A stretch of 64,000 bases of DNA from Bacteroidaceae bacterium (GTDB lineage: Bacteria > Bacteroidota > Bacteroidia > Bacteroidales > Bacteroidaceae), in the NCBI GenBank assembly GCA_017483605.1, contig JAFUWG010000027.1, positions 1-64,000 of the forward strand, read 5' to 3'. Of this stretch, positions 35,144 through 44,430 are shown in pieces. The position numbers were made by a program, and so were the translations under genes. The notes below the pieces were generated by a model. That model was not told the origin of the DNA. It saw nothing but the letters and a program-made list of their open reading frames with translations, and made no database searches. Positions within the stretch are counted from its first letter, which is position 1; each line of letters begins with the position of its first letter.

Positions 35144-37189
35144 ATGAAGAAAAACCTATTGCTTTTATCTCTGATGCTTGTTTCGGCAGGCATGAATGCT
35201 CAGGTGGCAAGTGTGACCAGTCCTGATGGCAAACTCAAAGTGAACGTGGACGTGAAGGCTGGCAAGCCTGTCTATGAAGTGATTTACGACGGCAAGCAGA
35301 TGCTCGACGAGAGTCCGCTGGGCTTTGTGGCAGACAATGGAGACTTCTCCAAGGAGGTGGCTTTCGACAGCAAGAAAGAGGCACATCTGGAGTTCAACTA
35401 CGACCTGCGTGTCAGCAAGTTCAGCCATGTGCATGTGGATGCCAACCAATTGGTGGTGACGCTGAAAAATGCCAAGGGGATGAAGTACGATGTGGATTTC
35501 CGTGTCAGCAACAACGATGTGGCATTCCGCTATGCCTTGCCCAACTATCCGAGTCGCCCCAACGGAAAGAAGTTCTCCATCCGCATCATGAGCGAGGCAA
35601 CAGGTTTTGACCTTCCAAGCCAAACCACCACCTTCCTCACGCCGCAGTCGGACGCCATGATTGGATGGAAGGGTACGAAACCCAGTTATGAGGAGGAATA
35701 CAAGTTTGACGAGCCTATGACAACGAAGAGCCAGTATGGGAAGGGCTACACGTTCCCCTGCCTTTTCCATGTGGGCGGAGCCGAAGCAGTAAATAGTAAA
35801 TCTTCAAATGGTAAATCTTCCGGGGCATGGGTGCTCATCTCCGAAACAGGTGTTGATTCTCGCTATTGTGCGTCTCGTCTTTCCGACATGAAAGGTGATG
35901 GACTCTACACGGTGGAGTTCCCGATGGCAGAAGAGAACAATGGAAACGGAACGGTGGAGCCCGCTTTTGCTCTCCCGGGTGTGACTCCTTGGCGTACCAT
36001 CACCGTGGGCACTTCTCTCAAGCCTATCGTTGAGACTACTATCCCATGGAACTATGTGACACCTCGCTACGAGACCACTCATCAATATAAATATGGAAAA
36101 GGTACATGGAGTTGGATTGTTTGGCAAGATAATTCCATCTGCTGGGACGACCAGGTGAAGTACATCAAACTGGCAAAGGACATGGGCTATCAGTATGTGC
36201 TCATCGACAACTGGTGGGACAACAACATTGGCAAGGACAAGATGACCGAACTGGTGAAGTATGCCCAAAGCCAAGGCGTTGACGTGTTCTTGTGGTACAG
36301 TTCCAGCGGCTGGTGGAACGACATTGAGCAGGGCCCCATTAACATCATGTCCGACCCGATTATTCGCAAGCAATACATGCGTTGGATGAACGAGATAGGC
36401 GTGAAGGGCATCAAGGTCGATTTCTTCGGTGGCGACAAGCAGGAAACGATGCGTCTGTACGAGCAGATACTTTCCGATGCCGACGACAACGCCCTCATGG
36501 TGATTTTCCATGGTTGTACCCTCCCTCGTGGATGGGAACGCATGTACCCCAACTATGTGGGTTCTGAAGCCGTTCTGGCATCCGAGAATATCTACTTCTC
36601 TCAGCACTTCTGCGATGTAGAGGCACAAAACACCGCTCTCCATCCCTTTGTCCGCAATACCGTGGGCTGCATGGAGTTCGGCGGCTGTTTCATGAATCGC
36701 CACATCAATCGTGGCAACACGGGTGGCAACACACGCAAGACTACCGACTGCCACGAACTCGCCACCTGCATCCTCTTCCAGAACCCTATCCAGAACTTTG
36801 CCATCACGCCCGAAAACCTCCCCACAGAGGCCACGAAAGACTTGGCTCCTAATGAGAAGGGTGCTCCCGCTCCTGCTCTCTGCATGGACTTCCTTCGTCA
36901 AGTCCCCACCACATGGGATGAAACCGTCTTCATCGACGGCTACCCCGGTAAGTACTGCATCCTTGCCCGTCGCCGTGCTGGCACATGGTACATCGCCGGC
37001 AACAACGCCACAGGTGCTCCCCTCACGCTCAAACTCAACCTCCCCATGCTGCAGAAAGGCGACAAGGCAACCCTCTACAGCGACAACCTCAAAGACCGCG
37101 AACCCCAAAAGTCCGACCTAAAGGTCTCCAACCCCAAAGCCTTCACCATCACCATGGCAGACCAAGGTGGTTTCGTCATCGTGAAGTAA
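35144..37189 (+). CDS. GH97 glycoside hydrolase, retaining type (alpha-galactosidase-like)
   Basis: The 681-aa exported enzyme has a signal peptide (KKNLLLLSLMLVSAGMNAQ), an N-terminal beta-sandwich (TSPDGKLKVNVDVKAGKPVY) and a TIM barrel. GIKVDFFGGDKQ supplies an Asp (D426) at the position used as nucleophile in retaining GH97 enzymes; inverting SusB-type members have Gly there. An acid/base Glu lies in VGSEAVLASE (E475 or E481). I infer alpha-galactosidase-type activity; specificity is not certain. A small in-frame insertion at about residues 216-226 has a duplicated GTAAATCTTC (NSKSSNGKSSG). It is downstream of nrnA and is followed by a terminator. Confidence 0.86.
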   Translation: MKKNLLLLSLMLVSAGMNAQVASVTSPDGKLKVNVDVKAGKPVYEVIYDGKQMLDESPLGFVADNGDFSKEVAFDSKKEAHLEFNYDLRVSKFSHVHVDANQLVVTLKNAKGMKYDVDFRVSNNDVAFRYALPNYPSRPNGKKFSIRIMSEATGFDLPSQTTTFLTPQSDAMIGWKGTKPSYEEEYKFDEPMTTKSQYGKGYTFPCLFHVGGAEAVNSKSSNGKSSGAWVLISETGVDSRYCASRLSDMKGDGLYTVEFPMAEENNGNGTVEPAFALPGVTPWRTITVGTSLKPIVETTIPWNYVTPRYETTHQYKYGKGTWSWIVWQDNSICWDDQVKYIKLAKDMGYQYVLIDNWWDNNIGKDKMTELVKYAQSQGVDVFLWYSSSGWWNDIEQGPINIMSDPIIRKQYMRWMNEIGVKGIKVDFFGGDKQETMRLYEQILSDADDNALMVIFHGCTLPRGWERMYPNYVGSEAVLASENIYFSQHFCDVEAQNTALHPFVRNTVGCMEFGGCFMNRHINRGNTGGNTRKTTDCHELATCILFQNPIQNFAITPENLPTEATKDLAPNEKGAPAPALCMDFLRQVPTTWDETVFIDGYPGKYCILARRRAGTWYIAGNNATGAPLTLKLNLPMLQKGDKATLYSDNLKDREPQKSDLKVSNPKAFTITMADQGGFVIVK

Positions 37190-37214
37190 AGGCTCATTTG
37201 ATAACCAACCAAAC

Positions 37215-37251
37215 AAAAAGGCGAAGCATCCATATTGTGCTTCGCCTTTTT
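37215..37251 (+). terminator. Intrinsic terminator after GH97
   Basis: AAAAAGGCGAAGCA pairs with TGCTTCGCCTTTTT with a short loop. It lies between convergent genes and can serve both strands. Confidence 0.9.
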
Positions 37252-37262
37252 CCGTTTCTGCT

Positions 37263-38453
37263 TCATTTGAACAGTAAATTCAAGTCCATTGAAAGGAATT
37301 CCTCGACCCCCAATCCACCAGTTCCGACAATGAATGCACGGAAGGGATGAAATAAAGTCGAGAATTTAGGTAATCCTTCATTGGTTGTTCTTCTCCCGGT
37401 TTTCACCTCAATGGCAACAATCTTCTTTCGGCGTACCAATACAAAATCGACCTCGTCGTTCTTGTCACGCCAATAATATACTTGATAGTCACATATTCCT
37501 GCTTGACTTACCAAGTAAGCCCCTATGGCAGATTCCACATATCTTCCCCACGCTTTGGGATTTTCTATCGCATCCATATAGTCCTCTTCTGCATAGACAT
37601 TTCGTAGGGCATTGTTGTACACCTGAAATTTAGGCACCGAATTGTACTTTCTGGCAGTGTCTGCGGCATACTTCTGGAGACCGCATAGCAAGCCGCATTC
37701 ATCCAGCAGTTGCAAATAACCCGCCAAAGTCGTGACATTCCCTGCGTCTTGTAACTGGGCCGCCACTTTTGTCAATGAAAGCAATTCGCCACTATAACTA
37801 CTGCCCAATTCAAACAATTGTCGCAACAACTGTGGTTTCATAATTTTAGTGTCCATCAGCACATCCTTTGAAATAGAAGGTTCGATAAGGGCATCCTTCA
37901 CATAGTTTCGCCATCGCATATCGTGCTGTATGTAAGTGGCAGCACCTGGATAGCCCCCATAGTAGATGTATTGAGGCAATGTCCATCCGAAACACTCCTT
38001 CATTTCTGTAAAGGTCCAGTGTGGCAGACGGATCAGTTCAAAACGTCCAGCCAACGACTCCGTTAGCCCTTTTTCTATTAGCATACGCGATGAACCTAAA
38101 AGAACTACAGACAAAGGACGATGCTCCCGAGTGTCTCTATCCCATTCTGCTTTTACCGTTTCGCTCCAATTTTGAATCTTTTGTATCTCATCTACTACCA
38201 AAAGTCTCTTTTGTTCACCACGTGCCACCATCTTCATGCGTTGTGCTTCCCAAATTTGAGCCAACCAAGAAGCCCCCACACCCACGACATCATCGGCGGA
38301 GGAACTTTCGAATGGAACATCACACTCTTCAAGCACTTGTCCTATAATTGTGGATTTCCCCACCTGCCGTGGCCCCACAATCACCTGAATCTTTCCTCTC
38401 GGCTCATTCACTCGCTCGAGAATCCATTGAAACTGAGGACGTTTGTATCCCAT
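37263..38453 (-). CDS. AAA ATPase with DUF4143 domain
   Basis: The 396-aa protein has Walker A GPRQVGKST, Walker B LLVVDEIQKI, an arginine/sensor segment VVLLGSSRMLIEKGL, and a C-terminal DUF4143 region with a PD-(D/E)xK-like core (EVDFVLVRRKKIVAIEVKTG). This family is widespread and variable in bacterial genomes; the biological role is unknown, possibly nuclease or defence related. Three 22-bp direct repeats lie between its promoter and start codon. Confidence 0.88.
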   Translation of the reverse strand: MGYKRPQFQWILERVNEPRGKIQVIVGPRQVGKSTIIGQVLEECDVPFESSSADDVVGVGASWLAQIWEAQRMKMVARGEQKRLLVVDEIQKIQNWSETVKAEWDRDTREHRPLSVVLLGSSRMLIEKGLTESLAGRFELIRLPHWTFTEMKECFGWTLPQYIYYGGYPGAATYIQHDMRWRNYVKDALIEPSISKDVLMDTKIMKPQLLRQLFELGSSYSGELLSLTKVAAQLQDAGNVTTLAGYLQLLDECGLLCGLQKYAADTARKYNSVPKFQVYNNALRNVYAEEDYMDAIENPKAWGRYVESAIGAYLVSQAGICDYQVYYWRDKNDEVDFVLVRRKKIVAIEVKTGRRTTNEGLPKFSTLFHPFRAFIVGTGGLGVEEFLSMDLNLLFK

Positions 38454-38458
38454 AATTC

Positions 38459-38524
38459 AAAAATGTTCAATCTGTTTGTGAAAAATGTTCAATCGTTTGA
38501 GTAAAAATGTTCAATCTGTTGCAA
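38459..38524. repeat. Three 22-bp direct repeats in the ATPase leader
   Basis: AAAAATGTTCAATC begins each unit at 38459, 38481 and 38503, followed by 8 variable nt. The units lie between the -7 box (38522-38529) and the ATG at 38453, hence in the transcribed leader or over the start site. They may bind a regulator as tandem operators, or act in RNA. Confidence 0.85.
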
Positions 38525-38529
38525 AGGTA
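38522..38529 (-). promoter_or_regulatory. -7 box for the ATPase gene
   Basis: The minus strand reads TACCTTTG, fitting TAnnTTTG. It overlaps the end of the 22-bp repeat array. Confidence 0.6.
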
Positions 38530-38680
38530 ATCATCTTTCGTCAAATAGCCAAGAAAAAGGTCGGTTTTTGCAATGAATCGTACAAAATAGTTCGACTTCC
38601 CCGCCAATGATACAAATTCAATGATTGAAAAAAGCATCATTTGAGATTCCTTTCTTTTGAAGGCTCTCATAAAGACAAAC

Positions 38681-38719
38681 AGCCCGACGAGACACACCAG
38701 AATGCAGTCTCGTCGGGCT
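38681..38719 (-). terminator. Hairpin terminator after the lipoprotein cluster
   Basis: AGCCCGACGAGAC pairs with GTCTCGTCGGGCT over a 13-nt loop, 20 nt past the stop at 38739. The minus strand continues GTTTGTCTTT. Confidence 0.8.
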
Positions 38720-38738
38720 GTTTTCGTTGAGTCTGCTT

Positions 38739-39200
38739 CTACTCAGCCGTTGCCACTTTCATCACATCTCCATCACCCACGTAGTAAACGATGGGGAGCA
38801 AGTCGGTCGGTACGTCTTTGACGAGTGGGTCGTAGTTGTTGCCAGTAGGTAGGTCGCCCAACTGCCTCATGTCCTCTTGCGTGAGAGGTCTCTTCTTGAA
38901 AATGTATGACTGATAAGTGCGGTTCTCATACATGGCATCAGATGAGTCAAAGCAAGGGTAGGGATGCCATTGCTCTCCCACATGCACCTCACATTGTTGC
39001 TTGGGTTTCAACACAGATGCATCGTCCCGTAGAAGGGCACTTTTATACAGTGACATCTCCACATACTGCTTGATGTCCTCCAATCCGTGAAACACGTGTC
39101 CCAGCAGTTTTACATCTGCCGTGATGGGGTACTCCCTCACCACCATCTTCTTCTTTGGCTTCTGATTCCTCCAGAAGTTAAACCTGAAAATATTTTCCAT
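38739..39200 (-). CDS. Hypothetical protein
   Basis: The 153-aa protein has a basic N-terminus (WRNQKPKKKMVVREYPI) and no signal peptide or membrane helix. No family is recognised. It ends the series of minus-strand genes from 42507 and is followed by a terminator. Confidence 0.6.
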   Translation of the reverse strand: MENIFRFNFWRNQKPKKKMVVREYPITADVKLLGHVFHGLEDIKQYVEMSLYKSALLRDDASVLKPKQQCEVHVGEQWHPYPCFDSSDAMYENRTYQSYIFKKRPLTQEDMRQLGDLPTGNNYDPLVKDVPTDLLPIVYYVGDGDVMKVATAE

Positions 39201-39222
39201 ATCGTCTTGATTTTTAAAGAGA

Positions 39223-40008
39223 TTATTTCTTTACTAAATTCTTCAGCCGCTCTATCACTTTGGGGTCAACCTCTCTTTCGCCCTTTTGAGCAACATAGGT
39301 GTAATATCCCAGCAAGAACTGCACCCCACCATCATCCAGACAGGTTTGTTCTTCGGCTTTAAGATAGAAGGCCTCCGCCTCAAGCACATTTGTGTTACTG
39401 CTGTCAGCCCTTTCTATACACATTCTTGCCAACTCATTATACAAAGGCGGAAAATCCTTTGCCACCACCGACATTGCATCCATATCTTGCCTCAAAATGG
39501 CCGCAAAGAAACGTGCCATTCTGCTCCCTTTTCTATCCAAGGTGTCAAATATTTCTATCGCCTCATCTGTCTGGTTCTTTTTCATGGCGATGAATCCTTC
39601 CACCAACTTCGGAGAGAATCCCGCACCCTCCAACTTCTTCCCTTTCGCAAGTGCTTTATCATATTGGTGCTCTTCAACCATCTTGGCTATGTTGTAAACC
39701 ATCTTGACTGAGTCTTCGTCTTCCAAAGATTCAAATACCGTATGGAAAGAAGGGGTTAAACCATAGAGTTCTGCCATGACACCCATCGATGCCATCTTGA
39801 TGACACGCTGCTCCAAATGAGGTTCTCTTTGGTGATAGCACTCCGCCAACCTCAAATAAGCCATACGATTTCCCTGCCGAACTTGTTCCGTATAATGCGT
39901 AATGCTGTCGCTCCAGTTCGCATTTTCATCTCTCGTACTCTTGGTGCTTTGCTTCTGGCAACCGAAACAAAACAATGCTATCGCCAATGTCAATAATTCC
40001 TTTTTCAT
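39223..40008 (-). CDS. Lipoprotein with TPR-like helical repeats
   Basis: The 261-aa protein has a lipoprotein signal (ELLTLAIALFCFGCQK; lipobox CFGC). Alpha-helical repeats follow that look like TPR/Sel1 units (YDKALAKGKKLEGAGFSPKL; NQTDEAIEIFDTLDRKG). The role is unknown. It lies 22 nt upstream of the hypothetical 153-aa gene and probably shares its transcript. Confidence 0.65.
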   Translation of the reverse strand: MKKELLTLAIALFCFGCQKQSTKSTRDENANWSDSITHYTEQVRQGNRMAYLRLAECYHQREPHLEQRVIKMASMGVMAELYGLTPSFHTVFESLEDEDSVKMVYNIAKMVEEHQYDKALAKGKKLEGAGFSPKLVEGFIAMKKNQTDEAIEIFDTLDRKGSRMARFFAAILRQDMDAMSVVAKDFPPLYNELARMCIERADSSNTNVLEAEAFYLKAEEQTCLDDGGVQFLLGYYTYVAQKGEREVDPKVIERLKNLVKK

Positions 40009-40100
40009 CCTTTTTCTTCTTTACATTCAACAATGAGATGCTTCAATCCTTTTTTTCTTTTTTCCATTCTCAAAACTTCTTGCCACAGACCTCTGTCTAT

Positions 40101-41114
40101 CTATTCTTTTAGAATCATTTTTCCCTCTGGGGTCATGTATGGCTCCAACTTCTCGTATGGAACCACGAAATGGAAAGCACCTGCGGCAAAGCAACTCAAA
40201 ACGTATGGCTGATAAGAAAAAACCACCCCTTCCTTCACAAGACCTACAGAGACATCCTTATATTCATCGGTCAGTTCTCCCTCATCATCTTGTTTAAGAA
40301 AATTCTCTCTGATTTCCGTCATTGTCTCATCTCTCTCCCAATACCTGTATTTCTTGTCATTGCTTGCCTCTTCAAAAATCAGCATCATAATATCCTCCTT
40401 ACTTTGAGGCTTGAACAGATAATCCCAATCAATCTCCTTCTGATTTGCAGGGTCAAAAGAATAGACTCTTTCCAGATACAATCCATGTATGCCGCCCCAA
40501 TAATTGTCCACAAACCCTTGATAAGACACAAATTTCTCAGTCGCAATGAAGGCTTTCATGCAGATGTGCTGATACAATCCATACGGATAATTATTTTCAT
40601 CCTCATCTTCACCCATATCAATCAACTTGAAAAATCGGTCTCTGTAGAATTGAGCAATTTTATCATCCTTATAGATGTCACCTCTATACAAGGATTCTCC
40701 AGAATCGTTAAAATGCACCTCGCTATACAAAGACAATGCTTCTTCAAATCTTCCAATCAACCATTTCCTGATACTTAAGCAATATACCATTTCTCGTTTA
40801 GGGAAATCCACACAAACCCCATACTCAAAATCTCTGCCGAAATCTGCCTTGTATGTCTTCTCAAACCTTCTGAGCGAAGCCAATGCCTTATCAGGAGCCA
40901 GCGACCAGAAGAAACTGTCCTCCGGTTGCTCCCGTTCCTCTTCCTCCTCATCCGCATTCTCCTGATCCTCCAACCCCCAAGCAGCCGTATCAACCTCATT
41001 GTTCACCTTCTCAATCTTCGGCTCGCCATGCCACCATTTCTGCAAGCCTTTACCGAACATGCCCAAGGCAATCAGTATCGCCCAAGCCACTACCAACCAT
41101 TTTGTATTCTTCAT
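40101..41114 (-). CDS. Membrane-anchored DUF3298/RsiV-like protein
   Basis: The 337-aa protein has an N-terminal membrane anchor (WLVVAWAILIALGMFGKGL), an acidic linker with a Glu run, and a soluble domain. The C-terminal GVVFSYQPYVLSCFAAGAFHFVVPYEKLEPYM is characteristic of the DUF3298/RsiV family, whose known member is an anti-sigma factor that also binds lysozyme. Here the function is unknown. Confidence 0.65.
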   Translation of the reverse strand: MKNTKWLVVAWAILIALGMFGKGLQKWWHGEPKIEKVNNEVDTAAWGLEDQENADEEEEEREQPEDSFFWSLAPDKALASLRRFEKTYKADFGRDFEYGVCVDFPKREMVYCLSIRKWLIGRFEEALSLYSEVHFNDSGESLYRGDIYKDDKIAQFYRDRFFKLIDMGEDEDENNYPYGLYQHICMKAFIATEKFVSYQGFVDNYWGGIHGLYLERVYSFDPANQKEIDWDYLFKPQSKEDIMMLIFEEASNDKKYRYWERDETMTEIRENFLKQDDEGELTDEYKDVSVGLVKEGVVFSYQPYVLSCFAAGAFHFVVPYEKLEPYMTPEGKMILKE

Positions 41115-41168
41115 CTTCGTTATTTAATTTTTATGTACACCCCATCTTCTATCTGTCACGCTACAAAC

Positions 41169-42101
41169 CTAATATTCAGGGAAAAAGTTCTTTTTTGAAT
41201 ATTGCTGGATAATTCTCTCAGTCATGTAGTCAAACCATGTAGCATCTTTCTTGTTGATTTGCATAGCCACTTTCTTGCGATATTGATACCATTCCTTTAC
41301 AACTCCCGTCATCGTGTCTGTCTTCACAGCACTTTTTGCCATTTGACCCATACTCTTCCCTTGTATCAAAGCATCCTCCTCTTTCAAAAGATTCTTTCGC
41401 CAACTTGCCACAAGATTCAGAATCCCCTCACACTCGACTGGGAGCATGGTATAGTAATCTTGGTTTTTCAATGCCTCTTCACGCCATTCCCCTGCACATT
41501 GCAAACCCAACCTTGCCCAAAAGCAATAATCATCATAATAGGCATCTTTCAATGTCGCATTCTGTGTGTGAGATATGAGCGTCTTATACATGTCAATCAA
41601 CCGATAATCTGCAGTAATCGCCCATCCTTTTGCAGAAATACTTAACGAGCCAATGCAAGAATAATCGTTATACCCATCCTCCAATTTTACCAAAACCCTC
41701 TCATAATCAGCCGTATCGTGCGGAGCGACATCCCCCATGCTTGATTCCAGATAAATGTCCATTTTCTTTTTCACCTTGTCATGCCACTTCCACATTTTGT
41801 TCACTCCATCCTTCCATTCTTGCCGATTCTCCCAATCCACATCAGGATACTCATCCGTCAAACATAACTCCACCTCCAACAGCCCGTCAGGAAACAGTTC
41901 ATCCATCGTCGTTTCGCTTGACAACCCTTTGCATGGGTCATCCAAAGAATCCAAATCCACATACAACACATCATTACTGTCACTGGGTACATCGTCTGCC
42001 ACTTGTACCTCCTTCTCCCTGCTTGAAGGCGGCGTTCCATTGTTCTTGCAGCCAACAACTGCAAGTCCGCATACCATCACAAAATAAATAATCCTTTTCA
42101 T
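41169..42101 (-). CDS. Putative lipoprotein
   Basis: The 310-aa protein starts MKRIIYFVMVCGLAVVGCKN with lipobox VVGC. The start at 42101 puts the lipoprotein signal first; the in-frame codon at 42125 adds 8 residues. An acidic linker leads to a mostly helical domain with repeated Trp and Lys. No family is recognised. It is adjacent to the RsiV-like protein and TPR lipoprotein, suggesting a common envelope function. Confidence 0.6.
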   Translation of the reverse strand: MKRIIYFVMVCGLAVVGCKNNGTPPSSREKEVQVADDVPSDSNDVLYVDLDSLDDPCKGLSSETTMDELFPDGLLEVELCLTDEYPDVDWENRQEWKDGVNKMWKWHDKVKKKMDIYLESSMGDVAPHDTADYERVLVKLEDGYNDYSCIGSLSISAKGWAITADYRLIDMYKTLISHTQNATLKDAYYDDYCFWARLGLQCAGEWREEALKNQDYYTMLPVECEGILNLVASWRKNLLKEEDALIQGKSMGQMAKSAVKTDTMTGVVKEWYQYRKKVAMQINKKDATWFDYMTERIIQQYSKKNFFPEY

Positions 42102-42121
42102 CTTTTCATTATTTGAACCTA

Positions 42122-42507
42122 TCATAAATCTCTCATATTGTAATCCAGTCTCTCAACATCAGCCAGCAATCGCCCTAATAATGCTTCATCGTCCAACTTA
42201 TTCAGGATGTCCTGTTTCGTTCCCGACTCAATCATCATCTCTACAGCAACAGCATCCTCGTCTGCTCCCTCCATTCTTTTGCCATCAGCATTTTGCTTAA
42301 ATGCCACATAAAACAAACCTCGCTTCACGTCCCTGCTTGTAACCCCACAGGTGGTTGCCGCACCTCCAGCATCAACCAGCCTATACAAAACTTCGGGTTT
42401 GACAATGCCGCACCAGCCGTCACCGCTTCAAAATCCCCACATACGGGCACGTCTTTTTCAACTTTCACCCGCATATCCTGAATCATGTTTCCTAACAAAG
42501 TTTCCAT
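42122..42507 (-). pseudogene. Frameshifted hypothetical gene
   Basis: Two overlapping frames read as one protein. The first begins METLLGNMIQDMRVKVEKD and runs to about ALSNPKFC, then the sense continues in another frame as YRLVDAGGAATTCGVTSRDV and ends DVERLDYNMRDL. The switch lies near 42385-42400. A -7 box TACATTTG at 42533-42526 precedes the ATG. Each frame alone is truncated, so this is either a pseudogene, a sequencing error or a programmed frameshift. Confidence 0.5.
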
Positions 42508-42628
42508 CACATTCAAACATTTTTGCAAATGTACAACACTTCTTCCAATTCTCCAATCGATTTCCCTTTTAGATTTATCATTTCCCTCAAATTGTCCCCT
42601 TGCGATGTCCCTTTTCTCCTAAAGAGCA

Positions 42629-42662
42629 GCGACCATGAAGAAATCTATCACTTCATGGTCGC
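42629..42662 (-). terminator. Hairpin downstream of the AT-rich island
   Basis: GCGACCATGAAG pairs with CTTCATGGTCGC over a 10-nt loop. It has no long U-tract. It lies about 70 nt after the last gene of the minus-strand island (42730). Confidence 0.5.
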
Positions 42663-42729
42663 AGGGACAAGATTGTCAAGTATCACAAACCACGTATGAT
42701 GAGTAAGGACTTTCCATAAATAGGTGACT

Positions 42730-43251
42730 TCAAGATAATTCTCTACCTGTTTCCAAATCGATATCTCCATGAACTTCTCTCCCTAGAAATCCAATACGGA
42801 CATATTCCGTAATATTACCTCGATTATACTTTGAGAAGCCTTTATACTTATAGTCTGTTATTGCTATGTCCACAGGTTTTATTAAAGCACATCTATCATT
42901 ACTCCACGCAACATATATATCTCGCCAAGCATGTGATAAGTATTCGTACTTAAAATGGAATGCTGTAGAAAGCGTGTCTCTATAAAGCCCTCCCCAGCAC
43001 TCATTTTTCTGCAACAGAATGATGCCATTATAACATTCTACAAATCCCGAGTCATAGATTGCAGGGATTACAAATTGTCCTCGTAGGTTAATCCATCCCC
43101 ACTTCCCATTTTTTTGTACACCTAGCAGAGAACAAGAGGACGATGATTCTATTAAAGAGTTGTCCAGTCCTACATTATACTCTCTTAATAACTCTATATC
43201 ATCAAACTGATAACGAAAACGAGTTACATTTAGGTCATTAAATTTTTCCAT
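42730..43251 (-). CDS. WG-repeat-like protein
   Basis: The 173-aa protein contains a WG repeat (LLGVQKNGKWGWINLRGQFVIPAIYD) and a second weaker one (ECWGGLYRDTLSTAFHFKYEY). WG repeats are beta-rich binding modules of unknown role. No signal peptide. It is the last gene of the minus-strand island that carries the radical SAM maturase. Confidence 0.65.
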   Translation of the reverse strand: MEKFNDLNVTRFRYQFDDIELLREYNVGLDNSLIESSSSCSLLGVQKNGKWGWINLRGQFVIPAIYDSGFVECYNGIILLQKNECWGGLYRDTLSTAFHFKYEYLSHAWRDIYVAWSNDRCALIKPVDIAITDYKYKGFSKYNRGNITEYVRIGFLGREVHGDIDLETGRELS

Positions 43252-43279
43252 AAAGTGATTTGTCTAAAAATAATTGTTT

Positions 43280-43819
43280 TTAATGTCTATAAAAATTCCA
43301 TAATTCTTTTACTTCACTAAGTGTGGGTACAGGACACAACTTCTTAATCGCGAGGCTTACTAATTTCGACAGAACCGTGTCGACTCCACAGTAACGAAAA
43401 ATCTCATCAAATGCGGTACCTAATCGCCACGTGTAAAAATAGTTGATTATACAGTTTGTCGCCAACCCAATCCAGGCACCAACTCCCGAATATGTTAAAA
43501 TTTTAACAAGTATACCAGAACCAACCATGAAAGTCGAAGCACTCATAAGTATTGATGTCGCAATTTTCAAACAAGTTTCATTGCTAAACTCTACGTCATA
43601 TTCTTTTGCTATTTTATAAATCATTGTGCCCCAGATTGCAGCTAAAGCGGGGGCATCCGTTGTGAAAGCACCGATCAGCCCTACTCCAGCCGCTGCGTGG
43701 CATCCAACTTTAATGATTTTTGCTATATCATAATTTAGAACCATAGTATTTGTTATTGTAGATAAATGTGCCAATATTTTCTTTGTCTTTTTAGAAAGAT
43801 GCGGATTTGAAAGAACCAT
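43280..43819 (-). CDS. Hydrophobic Gly/Ala-rich membrane-associated protein
   Basis: The 179-aa protein has several hydrophobic Gly/Ala-rich segments (VGCHAAAGVGLIGAFTTDA; ATSILMSASTFMVGSGILVK; YSGVGAWIGLATNCIINYFY) like the membrane parts of DUF697/YcjF-type proteins, but no GTPase motif. No family is assigned. In a RiPP context a membrane protein of this kind could be an immunity or export factor (inference). Confidence 0.55.
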   Translation of the reverse strand: MVLSNPHLSKKTKKILAHLSTITNTMVLNYDIAKIIKVGCHAAAGVGLIGAFTTDAPALAAIWGTMIYKIAKEYDVEFSNETCLKIATSILMSASTFMVGSGILVKILTYSGVGAWIGLATNCIINYFYTWRLGTAFDEIFRYCGVDTVLSKLVSLAIKKLCPVPTLSEVKELWNFYRH

Positions 43820-43834
43820 TTTATGTTCAGTTCC

Positions 43835-44410
43835 TTATGTCTTTTGTGTATCTATAAGCCTATCGAACAGTGATTTAAAGAACCAATAGATTTTCCATGA
43901 CATTCCATATGTTTGGGGATGTTCTATTTTGTCATGTTTGAGCCAAATTTCTTTTTTTTCTTCAATTTCAAGAATGAGTTCCATCGCATCTGCTTGCAGT
44001 TCTCTGATCTCATCCTTTTTTTCTGTCAAAAATGTTAATTCAAAATGGCATAAAATTTTCAAATCCCTAATGGAAGCATAAAACTCATTATAAACATTAC
44101 TATTCGATAACGAAATGTTACATAGGGCAATCAAATAATGACTAAACCCTCGCAAAAGATACATGTATGCATCTTGGTATTTTTTGTCTCTTTTACTGTT
44201 GTTGAGGAGTTTTATGGATTTTAGTGCTTCTTTTTTTGCCAATTCTGCATTATCAGAGTCTGTAGCCGTTTGCAAATGTTCCATTGCTTTTTGTAACATA
44301 TGGTTATTTTCAGACAAATATTCATCCAAAAATGTACCAAGATCCCAACCGATTTTAGTTGCTTTATAAATATCCCCTACAATGGGGACATATTTTAAAA
44401 AAGATTCCAT
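43835..44410 (-). CDS. Hypothetical helical protein
   Basis: The 191-aa protein is predicted mostly helical. Its N-terminus MESFLKYVPIVGDIYKATK is amphipathic; then charged helices (QKAMEHLQTATDSDN; EIRELQADAMELILEIEEKK). No family is recognised. It is 15 nt upstream of the hydrophobic 179-aa gene and AT-rich like the rest of the island. Confidence 0.55.
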   Translation of the reverse strand: MESFLKYVPIVGDIYKATKIGWDLGTFLDEYLSENNHMLQKAMEHLQTATDSDNAELAKKEALKSIKLLNNSKRDKKYQDAYMYLLRGFSHYLIALCNISLSNSNVYNEFYASIRDLKILCHFELTFLTEKKDEIRELQADAMELILEIEEKKEIWLKHDKIEHPQTYGMSWKIYWFFKSLFDRLIDTQKT

Positions 44411-44430
44411 AGATTTAATCCATTTTGTTT

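Noticed and set aside
38459-38524. 22-bp direct repeats considered as a CRISPR array or plasmid iterons
   Set aside because: Units are adjacent with no unique spacers, there are no cas or rep genes, and they lie in a gene leader.
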